The notes below the pieces were generated by a model that worked only from the letters and a program-made list of their open reading frames with translations, did no database searches and was not told the DNA's origin. From Pseudomonadota bacterium (GTDB taxonomy: Bacteria; SAR324; NAC60-12): a stretch of 51,569 nucleotides of DNA. Each line of letters opens with the position of its first letter. The first letter of the stretch is position 1. Position numbers and translations under genes: made by a program. Shown here piece by piece: positions 18,178 to 26,952 of this stretch. The DNA lies in the NCBI GenBank assembly GCA_004213175.1, contig SHAT01000011.1, positions 1 through 51,569 on the forward strand, given 5' to 3'.

Positions 18178-19425
18178 ATGATTTCTGACTCTAAAAAAGT
18201 AAATATTATCGGCTCCGGCATTGTTGGTTTGTGTTGTGCCCTTCACCTCCAACGTGAAGGCTGGGACGTGACTATGATAGATAAAGTCGGTCCAGGTGAA
18301 TCTTGTTCTTATGGTCATGCGGGGGTACTCTCAGAAACTTCCGCGCTACCGAATGCGATGCCGGGAGTAATTTCGAAAGTCCCCAAATGGTTGCTTGACC
18401 CTGAGGGACCACTTTACATCCGTATGAGATATTTACCCCATCTTTTACCATGGCTGTTTCGTTTTGTTAAAGCTGGTACCGAAATCGAGTCTGAAAATAC
18501 TGTACGAAGTCTTCTTGAACTCAATGCGGGTACAGTTGAAAAATATCAGAACTTAATAAATAGTTCTCAAGTCAAGAGTTTGATTAGGTCTTCAGATTAT
18601 TTGAATATCTATCAAAGCGAATCTTCATACAAACATGCTTCTGCTGGCTGGGAATTATTACAGAGACACGGTGCGCAGTTGAGAATGCTTACCGGGGGAG
18701 AATTACATGAGTTGGAGCCAATGCTTGCCCCTTCATATATTCGAGCAGTAATGATCGAGAATCAAGGCTATGCAACAAATCCTTATCGACTGGTACAGGT
18801 CTTGAGCGAGCAGTTTTCTTTAGGTGGTGGAGTATTTTTGCGAAGGGAAGTTAGAGAAGCACGCGTATTAGCAGATGGAAATGTGAGGCTGAATTTAGAT
18901 CTTGGTTATGTTGAGTCAAGGAATCTTGTGGTGGCTGCTGGAGCTTGGTCCCACCAAATTACAGCCCAACTAGGAGTTCGCATTCCTTTGGAGACAGAAC
19001 GTGGCTATCATGTCATGCTCGCTCATCCAGAGGTGCAGCCCAGACATGTTATAATGGAATCAGAACATAAATTTGTGGCTACTCCAATGGAAATGGGAAT
19101 AAGGTTTGCCGGCACAGCAGAACTTGCAGGTTTAACGGCATCTCCTAACTACGAGCGTGCCGATATTTTATTGCGTTTAGGTAAGCGTATGTTTCCGGGA
19201 CTTTCCGGAACTGAAAAAACAGAATGGATGGGACACCGCCCAAGTCTTCCTGATTCACGTCCAGTAATCGGTAAATGTCCGGATATACCCAATGTCTTAT
19301 TTGCTTTTGGACATGGTCATCGTGGACTGATCGGTGCTCCAATGACAGGAGAAATTATTGCTGACTTGATGGCAAAGCGCCAACCCAAAATCGATATTAC
19401 TCCCTTTCGTCCAGAACGTTTCTAG
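18178..19425 (+). CDS. FAD-dependent amino-acid oxidase/dehydrogenase (DadA-like)
   Basis: 415 residues of the DAO superfamily. The N-terminal FAD motif VNIIGSGIVGLCCALHL (GxGxxG) is intact, followed by the acidic residue in MIDKVGPGE; the C-terminal FAD contact is FGHGHRGLIGAP with the HRPSLPDSRPVIG segment before it. The layout matches D-amino-acid dehydrogenase small subunit (about 415 residues). Related enzymes in phosphonate loci oxidise amino- or N-methyl-phosphonates. Here it lies about 260 bp after the phosphatase on the same strand, so a role in the same pathway is possible but unproven. Confidence 0.8.
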   Translation: MISDSKKVNIIGSGIVGLCCALHLQREGWDVTMIDKVGPGESCSYGHAGVLSETSALPNAMPGVISKVPKWLLDPEGPLYIRMRYLPHLLPWLFRFVKAGTEIESENTVRSLLELNAGTVEKYQNLINSSQVKSLIRSSDYLNIYQSESSYKHASAGWELLQRHGAQLRMLTGGELHELEPMLAPSYIRAVMIENQGYATNPYRLVQVLSEQFSLGGGVFLRREVREARVLADGNVRLNLDLGYVESRNLVVAAGAWSHQITAQLGVRIPLETERGYHVMLAHPEVQPRHVIMESEHKFVATPMEMGIRFAGTAELAGLTASPNYERADILLRLGKRMFPGLSGTEKTEWMGHRPSLPDSRPVIGKCPDIPNVLFAFGHGHRGLIGAPMTGEIIADLMAKRQPKIDITPFRPERF

Positions 19426-19555
19426 TTTAATATCGAATATTTTTTAATAACAGAAAAACTGCAGAATTATACTTGATAGCTCAGCAAGAGTATAAGAGTG
19501 AGCGGTTATATAAACAGAATGCTTAGATTAAAATATGAAATGCGCAACTCTAGCA

Positions 19556-19930
19556 TCAGGCAGCAATTTCACTTGATTCACGTGCGTTGAGTATGGCGAC
19601 AAATGCAGTTTCGAGTTCAGAAGGTGAGAGTTCTTCAAGTGCTGTATGGTCACTTTTCAGGGTGCTGTTAATAAACTGAAGTTGTGGTTCTTTGGAAACA
19701 TAACCTAATTGATTCAATTGTTGGTCTAATGTTTCAAAAACTCTCAAACGCAGTTGCTCACTAGTTTTTACATCTTGTTCAAGAATCCGCTGACCATCAA
19801 AGTTAGTAGTGTTTATCTCGCCTTTGTATGATTGCATTGCGAGAGTTTTGTCTCCCTTTAACTCTAATGTTACAATGACTGATGTGATGATCACAGAAGT
19901 CACGCAAAAAATTAGTAAAACCAATTCCAT
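19556..19930 (-). CDS. hypothetical single-span membrane-anchored protein
   Basis: 124 residues from the ATG at 19930, chosen because GGGGGA lies four bases upstream; a longer in-frame ATG at 19954 has no ribosome site. Residues 1-20 (MELVLLIFCVTSVIITSVIV) form one membrane segment, and the rest is hydrophilic and helical. It is unrecognised. It is divergent from the flagellar cluster and may share the 19931-20292 upstream region with flgI. Confidence 0.55.
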   Translation of the reverse strand: MELVLLIFCVTSVIITSVIVTLELKGDKTLAMQSYKGEINTTNFDGQRILEQDVKTSEQLRLRVFETLDQQLNQLGYVSKEPQLQFINSTLKSDHTALEELSPSELETAFVAILNARESSEIAA

Positions 19931-20292
19931 ATTTCCCCCATTTGATTGTTTCAAGGATACGGAAACTGTGTCCGTTCTTTATTTTTTTCAAACTTTGAGA
20001 CTTAGAGTTGAACCGAGTTTGATATATATTTTTAAAGTTTGTGTTTCTGAAGGTTCAATTAGACTGACCAGAGATTATGCAGAAAACAGACCAGCAAAAA
20101 ATTCTCTACTTTGACTTACCAGACAATTTTTCCGCAAATCAGTAATCCGAGTGAATATTTTCTGCAAATTTGTTGATACATTAAATGCTTTTTGTACGTT
20201 CTAGATGAATGACAGAATTGCTTCAATCTGGCACTGAAATTGTATTACAAACTGGACATCAAAAGCTTATAGAACATTCATCTCAATTGATC
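19931..20292. other. divergent upstream region holding the flgI promoter
   Basis: 362 bp between the minus-strand membrane-anchored protein and flgI. It contains the sigma-54-like element at 20229-20244. An in-frame ATG at 20209 would place that element inside the coding region, so the downstream ATG is preferred. A plus-strand ORF at 19809-20114 lacks coding character. Confidence 0.5.
20229..20244 (+). promoter_or_regulatory. sigma-54-type -24/-12 promoter upstream of flgI
   Basis: TGGCAC at 20229-20234, five bases, then TTGTA at 20240-20244. It matches the -24/-12 consensus TGGCAC-N5-TTGCW except C to T in the -12 element; the GG-to-TG spacing is exact. Transcription would start near 20255, leaving about 38 nt before the ATG at 20293. 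Such promoters commonly drive mid-hierarchy flagellar genes. Confidence 0.65.
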
Positions 20293-21411
20293 ATGATAAA
20301 CTCATTACTGTTCATACGTTCTGGCGCAATACTGATCCATTTTTGTCTGATACTGGTGTTTGCGGCACCAGTATGGGCTGTACGCGTAAAGGATGTAGCA
20401 GGAATACGGGGTGCACGTGACAATGAATTGATTGGCTTTGGTATAGTTGTTGGTTTGGATGGTACCGGAGATTCGCAGGAAAGTTTGCTTTCAAGAAAGC
20501 CAATCGTTAACGCATTGGAAAGGATAGGAATTAGCTTAAGGAGTCAGGACATTCTAGGACGAAGTATTGCGGCGGTTTGGCTGACGGCGACTCTACCGCC
20601 TTTCGCAAAATCTGGGCAACGTCTTGATATTACAGCCGCGACTATAGGTGACGCGGTTTCTCTGCGTGGTGGAATTTTGATTATGGCACCGTTACGGGGG
20701 CCAGATAGACTTGTTTATGCGGTGGGACAGGGCCCAATTGCGGGGATTCCGAAAGGAGTTAGTCGTGCGATTGCGTTGCCGGATGAGGAATTGGCTAAAT
20801 TGCCGATCGGTTCAAGAATGGTCGCTTCTGTCGGTCAAATAATTGGCGGAGCACTTGTTGAACGGGAAATTAGTTTGAATCTGAACAGTCGGGCCAGATT
20901 GTTTATGAATTTGCACTCACCAGATTTCACCACTGCTTTTCGTCTTGCAAAACTGATCAATCAGAATTTAGGTTTCCGGAGTGCACGTGCACAGGATGCT
21001 GGTACAGTTGAAGTTTCTGTACCTAGCAGTTATTTGGGTAATACCGTTGAACTTGTTTCTTTCATAGAAAATTTGGAAATTTCTCCGGATCATACTGCCA
21101 AAGTTGTACTCGATGAACGCTCCGGAACGGTGGTGATGGGAGGCAGTGTGAGAATTTCACCAATTGCTATTTCGCAAAACGGATTAAATATTCAGGTTAA
21201 ACTTCAAACTCCAAACCAGCAAAATGAACAGGGTGTGTTGGCAGAGGGTGAAATACTGGATGCCAGTGTTTTTATGCTAAAAGGCGGTGCGGACTTAAAG
21301 GATATTGTAAACGGTTTTAATAAAATAGGTGCTTCAAGCAGAGATTTGATTGAGGTGCTAAAAGCAGTAAAAACAGCAGGAGCACTTCATGCGGAGTTGG
21401 TGATACGATGA
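20293..21411 (+). CDS. flgI: flagellar P-ring protein FlgI
   Basis: 372 residues from the ATG at 20293, close to the usual FlgI length of about 365. The signal peptide ends at APVWA before VRVKDVAGIRGARDNELIG, the conserved mature start. Further hallmarks are GLDGTGDS and a C-terminal GASSRDLIEVLKA. FlgI forms the periplasmic P-ring around the flagellar rod. An in-frame ATG 84 bp upstream would spoil the signal peptide and lies before the predicted sigma-54 transcript start. The start has no clear ribosome site. flgH and flgA are not adjacent. Confidence 0.95.
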   Translation: MINSLLFIRSGAILIHFCLILVFAAPVWAVRVKDVAGIRGARDNELIGFGIVVGLDGTGDSQESLLSRKPIVNALERIGISLRSQDILGRSIAAVWLTATLPPFAKSGQRLDITAATIGDAVSLRGGILIMAPLRGPDRLVYAVGQGPIAGIPKGVSRAIALPDEELAKLPIGSRMVASVGQIIGGALVEREISLNLNSRARLFMNLHSPDFTTAFRLAKLINQNLGFRSARAQDAGTVEVSVPSSYLGNTVELVSFIENLEISPDHTAKVVLDERSGTVVMGGSVRISPIAISQNGLNIQVKLQTPNQQNEQGVLAEGEILDASVFMLKGGADLKDIVNGFNKIGASSRDLIEVLKAVKTAGALHAELVIR

Positions 21412-21731
21412 AATTATCAATGCCATTGCCTTTGTCTGCACTGACTCAACAGGCAAATCAACTGAAGAAACTCCCTCAGTCAAAAGGTGTTTCTGATGAC
21501 GCTAAACTGCGTGAAGTGGCCAATGATTTTGAAGCAATATTTATTCAGCAGATGTTAAAAACTATGCGAAAAACATCTTTTGAATCGGATCTGCTGCCAA
21601 AATCTGAAGGAGAAAAAGTTTTTCAATCTCTGCTAGATGAACAGTATGCTCTGATTTCAGCCAAGTCTGGAAGTCTGGGTCTCGGAGAGATGATCTATCA
21701 GCAATTAAAACCAAAGGCGGATAAGAAATAA
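21408..21731 (+). CDS. flgJ: flagellar rod-binding protein FlgJ (N-terminal domain only)
   Basis: 107 residues covering the rod-binding domain: LREVANDFEAIFIQQMLKTMRK and the C-terminal GSLGLGEMIYQQL are characteristic. It lacks the C-terminal muramidase domain of enterobacterial FlgJ, so a separate hydrolase would open the peptidoglycan, as in many alpha- and deltaproteobacteria. It overlaps flgI by ATGA, and GGAG lies about 11 bases upstream. Confidence 0.92.
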   Translation: MKLSMPLPLSALTQQANQLKKLPQSKGVSDDAKLREVANDFEAIFIQQMLKTMRKTSFESDLLPKSEGEKVFQSLLDEQYALISAKSGSLGLGEMIYQQLKPKADKK

Positions 21732-21739
21732 TAAAACAC

Positions 21740-21767
21740 TAAAGTTTTGTGATTAAACAGCCGATAC
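21740..21767 (+). promoter_or_regulatory. sigma-28 (FliA)-type promoter for flgM
   Basis: TAAAGTTT at 21740-21747 and GCCGATAC at 21760-21767 are separated by 12 bases. The enteric consensus is TAAAGTTT-N11-GCCGATAA, so both boxes match almost perfectly with one extra spacer base. The expected transcript start is near 21774. Confidence 0.75.
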
Positions 21768-21773
21768 TTGCAA

Positions 21774-21839
21774 TAAGGTGTTCATACGAGAAATCCGGGA
21801 TTAAAAAACAAAAATCTTTCGGATCCGCGAATCACCTTA
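21774..21839 (+). repeat. 5'-terminal hairpin of the predicted flgM transcript
   Basis: TAAGGTG (21774-21780) pairs with CACCTTA (21833-21839). After a bulge TTC pairs with GAA, and inside ATCCG pairs with CGGAT and GATT with AATC around an A-rich loop. It starts at the predicted sigma-28 transcript start. No T-tract follows, so it is not an intrinsic terminator. Confidence 0.5.
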
Positions 21840-22049
21840 GCTGAGGCCCAAAACTGAAGTGGCAATTTCTGCTATTTTCTGGAATTTTTTTCCTGAATCT
21901 TGTTATTTAACACGCCCTATGGGCCTTCTCAGATTAGTGGACTGAACCTTTATTGTTGCGCTCGTCTGAGTCTGCGGGTATGCTTGTCGGCTTACACCGG
22001 ACATTCTCGCAGAATTAGGGAACTTAACATTTAACATTAAAAGGTGGAT

Positions 22050-22346
22050 ATGAAAATTACTGGACAACAACCCCCCGAATTTCATGGAGTAAAGGGAGGA
22101 ACTGCTAAAGAAAATCAGAAAACCACAGATCGTTCCGGAGGTGTCGGGGAAAATTTGGAAACGCCTGACAAGAATTCTACGTTTGTGATGAATAAAATAA
22201 AAAATCGAATTTCCACTGAACCGGAAGTACGAGCGGATCGGGTTGCAGATCTTAAAGCCAAGATAAAAGGTGGTGAATTTAAGGTAGATTCTCAACGTCT
22301 GGCAAAGGCCATGTTGGATGATGCTTTAAGAGAAGATACGGTCTGA
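22050..22346 (+). CDS. flgM: anti-sigma-28 factor FlgM
   Basis: 98 residues. The N-terminal half is disordered and Gly/Lys/Thr-rich. The C-terminal half has the sigma-binding pattern VRADRVADLKAKIKGGEFKVDSQRLAKAML seen in FlgM. It binds and inhibits FliA until export through the completed hook. The ATG at 22050 is preferred because AAGGTGG lies directly upstream; an in-frame GTG at 22044 falls inside that ribosome site. It is preceded by its own sigma-28-type promoter, which would give negative feedback, and followed by flgN. Confidence 0.9.
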   Translation: MKITGQQPPEFHGVKGGTAKENQKTTDRSGGVGENLETPDKNSTFVMNKIKNRISTEPEVRADRVADLKAKIKGGEFKVDSQRLAKAMLDDALREDTV

Positions 22347-22401
22347 ATCATAAGCACATGAAATAATATGGTGTCTATGGCGAACCTTTAAAAAAGGTGT
22401 T

Positions 22402-22884
22402 ATGGAAGAATTGCTTAATATTTTGCGACAGGAAGTCGAACTGCACGAGCAGTTGATTTCGATGCTGGAGATAGAATTCGAAGGTTTTGGCCGATTACGT
22501 GGTTCAGAATTGTTAAAACTTCAGGGAGAGAAGTCTCGCTGTGTACGTGCCACTGTCCGGCTTGAGAATGAGAGAATTCAGCTTGTGGATAAGCTTGCCG
22601 ATTCCTGGGAAATGACTACGAAAGAACTTACATTGAGTGTAATTATTAGTCATGCGACTGAGGAATTCTCAGCACCACTGCAGCAATGTTTTGATCAATT
22701 GAAGAGTTTAATATACAAAATTCAAAAGATTGCTGATAAAAATTCTCTTCAGGCATCAGGCCGTTTAAAATCGGTTGAGTCTTCGATCCAGTTCATGAGC
22801 CAACTCCAGAACGGTCCTCCGACTTATTCCGATGTGGGAAAAATACAAACAGCGACGAGTATAATTTCTCGCACAGAAGTCTGA
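22402..22884 (+). CDS. flgN: flagellar export chaperone FlgN
   Basis: 160 residues, helical coiled-coil throughout, starting MEELLNILRQEVELHEQLISML, the usual FlgN beginning. In the family it chaperones the hook-associated proteins FlgK and FlgL, which are encoded directly downstream. An AAAAAGGTG ribosome site precedes the ATG. Sequence conservation in the family is low, so position between flgM and flgK is part of the evidence. Confidence 0.85.
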   Translation: MEELLNILRQEVELHEQLISMLEIEFEGFGRLRGSELLKLQGEKSRCVRATVRLENERIQLVDKLADSWEMTTKELTLSVIISHATEEFSAPLQQCFDQLKSLIYKIQKIADKNSLQASGRLKSVESSIQFMSQLQNGPPTYSDVGKIQTATSIISRTEV

Positions 22885-22937
22885 TTTTATTGTAGCTAGG
22901 ATCTTTTAGGAACCTTTATTATTTCTTCATTTTTACC

Positions 22938-24629
22938 ATGTCTTCGCTCAATAGTTCCTTAAATTTGGGACAACGCGCCCTGAGTATTAATCAGCGCGCA
23001 ATGCAAACAGTTGGGCATAACATTGCCAATCAAGAGACCGAAGGCTTCTCTCGCCAACAGGTGCGCTCAGGCACGTCTGCACCGGATCCAACTGGTGTGG
23101 GAGGCGGAGCCGATGCGCAACCAACCTCACGGGTTTACGACAAATTTGTGCAGCGCAAAATTCTCCAAGAAAATCCCCGTTCTGGAATGTTTAGGTCACG
23201 TGGAGAGTTTCTGCAAAAAATAGAAATAATTTTTAGTGAAACAGAAGGTAACGGTTTACACAAAGCCTTAAACGAGTTTTGGAACTCGTGGAGTCAACTT
23301 TCAAATCAACCTGAATCTGAATCTGCGAGGATGCAAGTAAAGGTAAAAAGTGATGTACTGGCTAGTCGTTTTCGTGGAATGTATTCCCAACTCAGTGGTT
23401 TGCGCAAAGAAATTAATGGACGCCTCGTGGCGACTGTTAACAAGGTAAATGAGTTGGGTCAAAAAGTAGCTGAGTTGAATCGCCAGATTAATTCTTTTGA
23501 AGGAGGAGGACATCGTTTAGCAAACGATATGCGTGATGCACGAAATCAGGCAATTGAAGAATTGTCAGATTTAGTTGATGTAAATTCCTTTGAGGATCCC
23601 AATGGACGTACCACGGTAATTATAGGCCGTGACTGGACTCTTGTTGAAGGAAATAACCACTACCAACTTGAAGGAAAAATGAAGGGTGGCGAATTGGGGA
23701 TGCTTAATATTGACGGTGTTTCAACAAACGATAACCGTCGTGATTTGACTAGAACTTTTCGTGAAGGTGAAATGAGCGAAATGTTAAGAATGCGAGACTC
23801 TACAATCGTAGAGTATCAGAAAAATCTTGACGAAATAGCTTTCAGTCTTGCAGGAAAGATCAACAAGATTCACGCTTCTGGTACCGGAATTAACTCCGCG
23901 AAAGAAATGATGAAGAGTACCTTTGGTTTAAATTCTACTGCACTTAATCAACCCCTGCCTTTTTTGAAAGATGGTATTTTTCAGCTCCATTTGGTCGATC
24001 CTTACAATGAAATATTGGAAACGTACGAGATAGAAGTACAGGCAGGTAAAGATACACTTCCGGAAATCGTGAAGCGCCTCAATCAAACTGTCAACGATCC
24101 CGGATTATTAAAGGCTTCAATTGAAGGAGACGGTTCATTGCTCTTGCAAAGTGGTACTGATTACAAGTTTATTTTTGGTGAAGATCAATCCAGCCTCGCC
24201 AAGGTTCTTGGTTTAAACAGTTTCTTTGATACTCTTAAAGGTGCAGAAGATATTCAGTTGAGTGGTCATATTCTTGATAACACAAATAATATTTCTACAG
24301 GCAAAGATCTTATTTCAGGAGATAACCGGATCGCGCTGGAAATTGCTAAGCTGCAGACAAGGCCAACCATGAGGGATGATACCATGACTTTTGACGAGTA
24401 TTACAATGGTGTGCTCACAGGCATGGGATTAGAAATTCAAAGAAATAATACTGAAAAGGCACAACAGGAAAGTATGGTAAAGCAGTTCAAAGAAATTCGG
24501 AGTTCAATCAGTTCAGTTAACATGGATGAGGAACTGGCAAACATGATGCAGTACCAGAAAGCTTATGAAGCCTCAGCACGTTTTATCAATACTGTTGATA
24601 ACATGATGGAAACTGTTATTAATATGTAA
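22938..24629 (+). CDS. flgK: flagellar hook-associated protein 1 FlgK
   Basis: 563 residues. The N-terminal flagellar rod/hook signature is LNLGQRALSINQRAMQTVGHNIANQETEGFSRQ. The C-terminus ends in the typical SSVNMDEELANMMQYQKAYEASARFINTVDNMMETVINM region, which forms the helical coil in the filament junction. Length is normal for FlgK. It joins the hook to the filament cap region together with FlgL, and lies downstream of its chaperone gene. Confidence 0.95.
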   Translation: MSSLNSSLNLGQRALSINQRAMQTVGHNIANQETEGFSRQQVRSGTSAPDPTGVGGGADAQPTSRVYDKFVQRKILQENPRSGMFRSRGEFLQKIEIIFSETEGNGLHKALNEFWNSWSQLSNQPESESARMQVKVKSDVLASRFRGMYSQLSGLRKEINGRLVATVNKVNELGQKVAELNRQINSFEGGGHRLANDMRDARNQAIEELSDLVDVNSFEDPNGRTTVIIGRDWTLVEGNNHYQLEGKMKGGELGMLNIDGVSTNDNRRDLTRTFREGEMSEMLRMRDSTIVEYQKNLDEIAFSLAGKINKIHASGTGINSAKEMMKSTFGLNSTALNQPLPFLKDGIFQLHLVDPYNEILETYEIEVQAGKDTLPEIVKRLNQTVNDPGLLKASIEGDGSLLLQSGTDYKFIFGEDQSSLAKVLGLNSFFDTLKGAEDIQLSGHILDNTNNISTGKDLISGDNRIALEIAKLQTRPTMRDDTMTFDEYYNGVLTGMGLEIQRNNTEKAQQESMVKQFKEIRSSISSVNMDEELANMMQYQKAYEASARFINTVDNMMETVINM

Positions 24630-24753
24630 AATAAGTTTTAAAATGAATGGATAAAAGCTTTAAAAACGTATCATTTTGATCTTCTAGGTGTTAAACAATT
24701 ATTTATTGAAAAATGTTAGGAAAAACTTTAACTCGAATCAAAAATTCTTTTAA

Positions 24754-26055
24754 ATGCGAGTGACTGAGGTTACAAAACGTGACCACGTAATTGACAATAT
24801 ACAAAGATCTTCAGGTAAGCTTCAGGATATACAAGTCCAGATGGCAACAGGTCGACGTTTGAACAAAACGTCTGATGATCCGATAGGTGCGGCAAGATCA
24901 CAGGATATTGTTGCTACTATGTCTTCACAAAAACAATTGCTCCAGAATGTTGAAGACAACATCGCATGGCTTCAGCGTTCCGAACTGGAAATCAGTGGTA
25001 TTAATGAAATGTTAGGGCAGATACGTACTTTAGCGCTTTCCCAGTCGGGTAGCGATTCTAACGAAGAAACGAGGCAGATGGTGGCCCGTGAATTTTCTGC
25101 TGCTAGAAAAACTTTATTTGATACAGGCAATGCACGAGAGGGCAAGCTTTATTTATTTTCCGGGATCAAAAGTCTTTCTCCGGCATTGAAAAAAAACGAT
25201 ATCTTTCAACCAGCTAAAGTAGATAAAAAAGGAGTTGTGCAAAAAGACATCCGTGATTTACTTGATGTAAATCAATTTCGGGCACAATTTGAGGGATTTT
25301 CCTCAAACAATTATCGAATCAAAGTCACAAAAAGTGGAGTCTGGGGACAGGCAAGGATTAAAATTTCGGATGATGGAGGCAGAACATGGAGCAAAGAGCA
25401 AACTTTACGTCCTGTAACACATGTTTTTAATCCTGATGGAAAGCAGAATGATCAGGTTGTGTTAAAATTTTCGGATCAGGAGGGTCGTCTAGGTAATGTT
25501 CTTCCGAGACAATTTGATTTTAATTCTGAGAAGTCAGCGGAATTTGACATAGATTCACTGGGGATTTTATTCCCTGAAGGGATTGAGTTTGTCTATCAAC
25601 CGAATCCGGAAGTGACTTATAATGGTTCTGTTCATAAAAAAGAAGCCCTAATTTCAAATGGGCTTACTATTCCGGTTAATGTGACTGCTAAGGAACTGTT
25701 GCTTGGAGGAGAAGAAGATGGGGTAGACACGTTTTCTTTGCTTGCTACTATGGAGCGTGCCCTTATAGCGAATGATGGCATTGCGATTGCAAATCGTTTA
25801 GGCGAGCTAGAATTAGCACAAAACCAGATTTTAAAACAACAAGCGGATATTGGTAACACAATTCGTGAACTCTATGCAACTCAGGCAAAGATAGAAAACC
25901 AGCAGTTTGAGAAAGAGAGGCAACTTTCGGATATTCAAGATCTCGATATTGCAGAAGCAACTGTTGACCTGAAAGTCGCTGAAGCTAACAACAAACTATC
26001 ACTTAATACAGGTGCACGTTTAATCCAGCCGACACTATCTGATTTCCTGCGCTAA
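24754..26055 (+). CDS. flgL: flagellar hook-associated protein 3 FlgL
   Basis: 433 residues, flagellin-like at both ends. The N-terminus has LQDIQVQMATGRRLNKTSDDPIGAARSQDI, the flagellin/FlgL D0-D1 motif. The C-terminus has the helical DLDIAEATVDLKVAEANNKLSLNTGARLIQPTLSDFL. The central 200 residues form the variable domain, here longer than in E. coli FlgL (317 residues in total). It forms the second hook-filament junction layer. Confidence 0.93.
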   Translation: MRVTEVTKRDHVIDNIQRSSGKLQDIQVQMATGRRLNKTSDDPIGAARSQDIVATMSSQKQLLQNVEDNIAWLQRSELEISGINEMLGQIRTLALSQSGSDSNEETRQMVAREFSAARKTLFDTGNAREGKLYLFSGIKSLSPALKKNDIFQPAKVDKKGVVQKDIRDLLDVNQFRAQFEGFSSNNYRIKVTKSGVWGQARIKISDDGGRTWSKEQTLRPVTHVFNPDGKQNDQVVLKFSDQEGRLGNVLPRQFDFNSEKSAEFDIDSLGILFPEGIEFVYQPNPEVTYNGSVHKKEALISNGLTIPVNVTAKELLLGGEEDGVDTFSLLATMERALIANDGIAIANRLGELELAQNQILKQQADIGNTIRELYATQAKIENQQFEKERQLSDIQDLDIAEATVDLKVAEANNKLSLNTGARLIQPTLSDFLR

Positions 26056-26128
26056 TTTATCAAATTTTTTTGAAATATTTTCAGTTCCTTTAAATATAAG
26101 GAACCAATCGTTTAAAAGGTAAGAAGCT

Positions 26129-26359
26129 ATGCTCATACTGACACGGAAGTCGGGAGAAAGCATAACCATTGGTGATGATGTAAAGATCACGGTGGTCGAG
26201 GTCAAAGGCAAACAAGTGCGAATTGGAATTGATGCGCCCCGGAGTTATATCATCCACAGAGAAGAAGTATATATTTGCATTCAGGAAGAAAACAGGCGTG
26301 CAGCTGAAGAGTCGCCACTTTCTTTAGCCGGACTTAAAAATCTTTTAGGTAAACTCTAA
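26129..26359 (+). CDS. csrA: carbon storage/translation regulator CsrA
   Basis: 76 residues. [37 protein letters not shown] is the canonical CsrA core, with the RNA-contact Arg (in TRK) and the later IHREEVY. It binds GGA-containing hairpins in mRNAs, often blocking ribosome sites. AAGGTAAG precedes the ATG. It is followed 16 bp later by its antagonist fliW. Confidence 0.95.
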   Translation: MLILTRKSGESITIGDDVKITVVEVKGKQVRIGIDAPRSYIIHREEVYICIQEENRRAAEESPLSLAGLKNLLGKL

Positions 26360-26375
26360 TCCAAATCAAATATAT

Positions 26376-26849
26376 ATGCTCATTCAAACTTCGCGTTTCG
26401 GCGAGATTGAAATAGAAGAAAATCAGATAATAACTTTACCCTCTGGTTTAATTGGCTTTTCCGAAGATCGTCGTTTTGTAATAAGAGAAGATGAAGCAGC
26501 GTCTCCTTTCCGTTGGCTCCAGGCTGTTGATAATGAGGTGCTTGCTTTTGTTATGATTGAACCACATGTCTCTATTTCAAATTATGAACTTGAATTAACT
26601 CAAGATAATTTAAAGAAATTGAAAGCAGAAAGTATCAATGACTTGTCAGTATTTGTCCTAGTTACGATGGCCAAAAAAATGGAAGAAGTAACGGTAAATC
26701 TTCAGGGGCCGTTGCTTTTTAATTTGGAAAAACGTCTTGGATTACAGTTTATAATACAGGACGGCAAATACTCCACACGCCATCCTTTATTCAGTGAAAA
26801 TGCTAAAACCTCAACTGCTTCATCTCAGGAAAACCCCGCAGAAGTATAG
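26376..26849 (+). CDS. fliW: flagellar assembly factor FliW
   Basis: 157 residues. The N-terminal FGEIEIEENQIITLPSGLIGF segment and the central PFRWLQAVDNEVLAFVMIEP are characteristic. FliW binds CsrA allosterically and also binds flagellin, so CsrA is freed or held according to flagellin export. It sits 16 bp after csrA, the usual arrangement. No clear ribosome site is visible, so translation may couple to csrA. Confidence 0.93.
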   Translation: MLIQTSRFGEIEIEENQIITLPSGLIGFSEDRRFVIREDEAASPFRWLQAVDNEVLAFVMIEPHVSISNYELELTQDNLKKLKAESINDLSVFVLVTMAKKMEEVTVNLQGPLLFNLEKRLGLQFIIQDGKYSTRHPLFSENAKTSTASSQENPAEV

Positions 26850-26952
26850 CAGTTAACCACAAACTAATTTAGATGAAAACAGTTCAGTTCGTTATCTGCT
26901 TTGCAGTTGAAAGTCTTGTCCAATCAAGGTTTCTGACAGCAAACACTCTAGA

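Larger units (their letters stand above)
21732..22049 (+). other. long leader region between flgJ and flgM
   Basis: 318 bp with a sigma-28-type promoter at 21740-21767 and a 5'-terminal hairpin at 21774-21839, followed by about 200 nt of untranslated leader. GGA triplets recur in the leader, including one within the AAGGTGGAT ribosome site of flgM; these are possible CsrA contacts. A short GCCC-TAT-GGGC palindrome lies near 21913. Confidence 0.5.

Noticed and set aside
21860-21874. TGGCA-N5-TGCT as a sigma-54 promoter in the flgM leader
   Set aside because: The GG-to-GC spacing is two bases short of the -24/-12 requirement.
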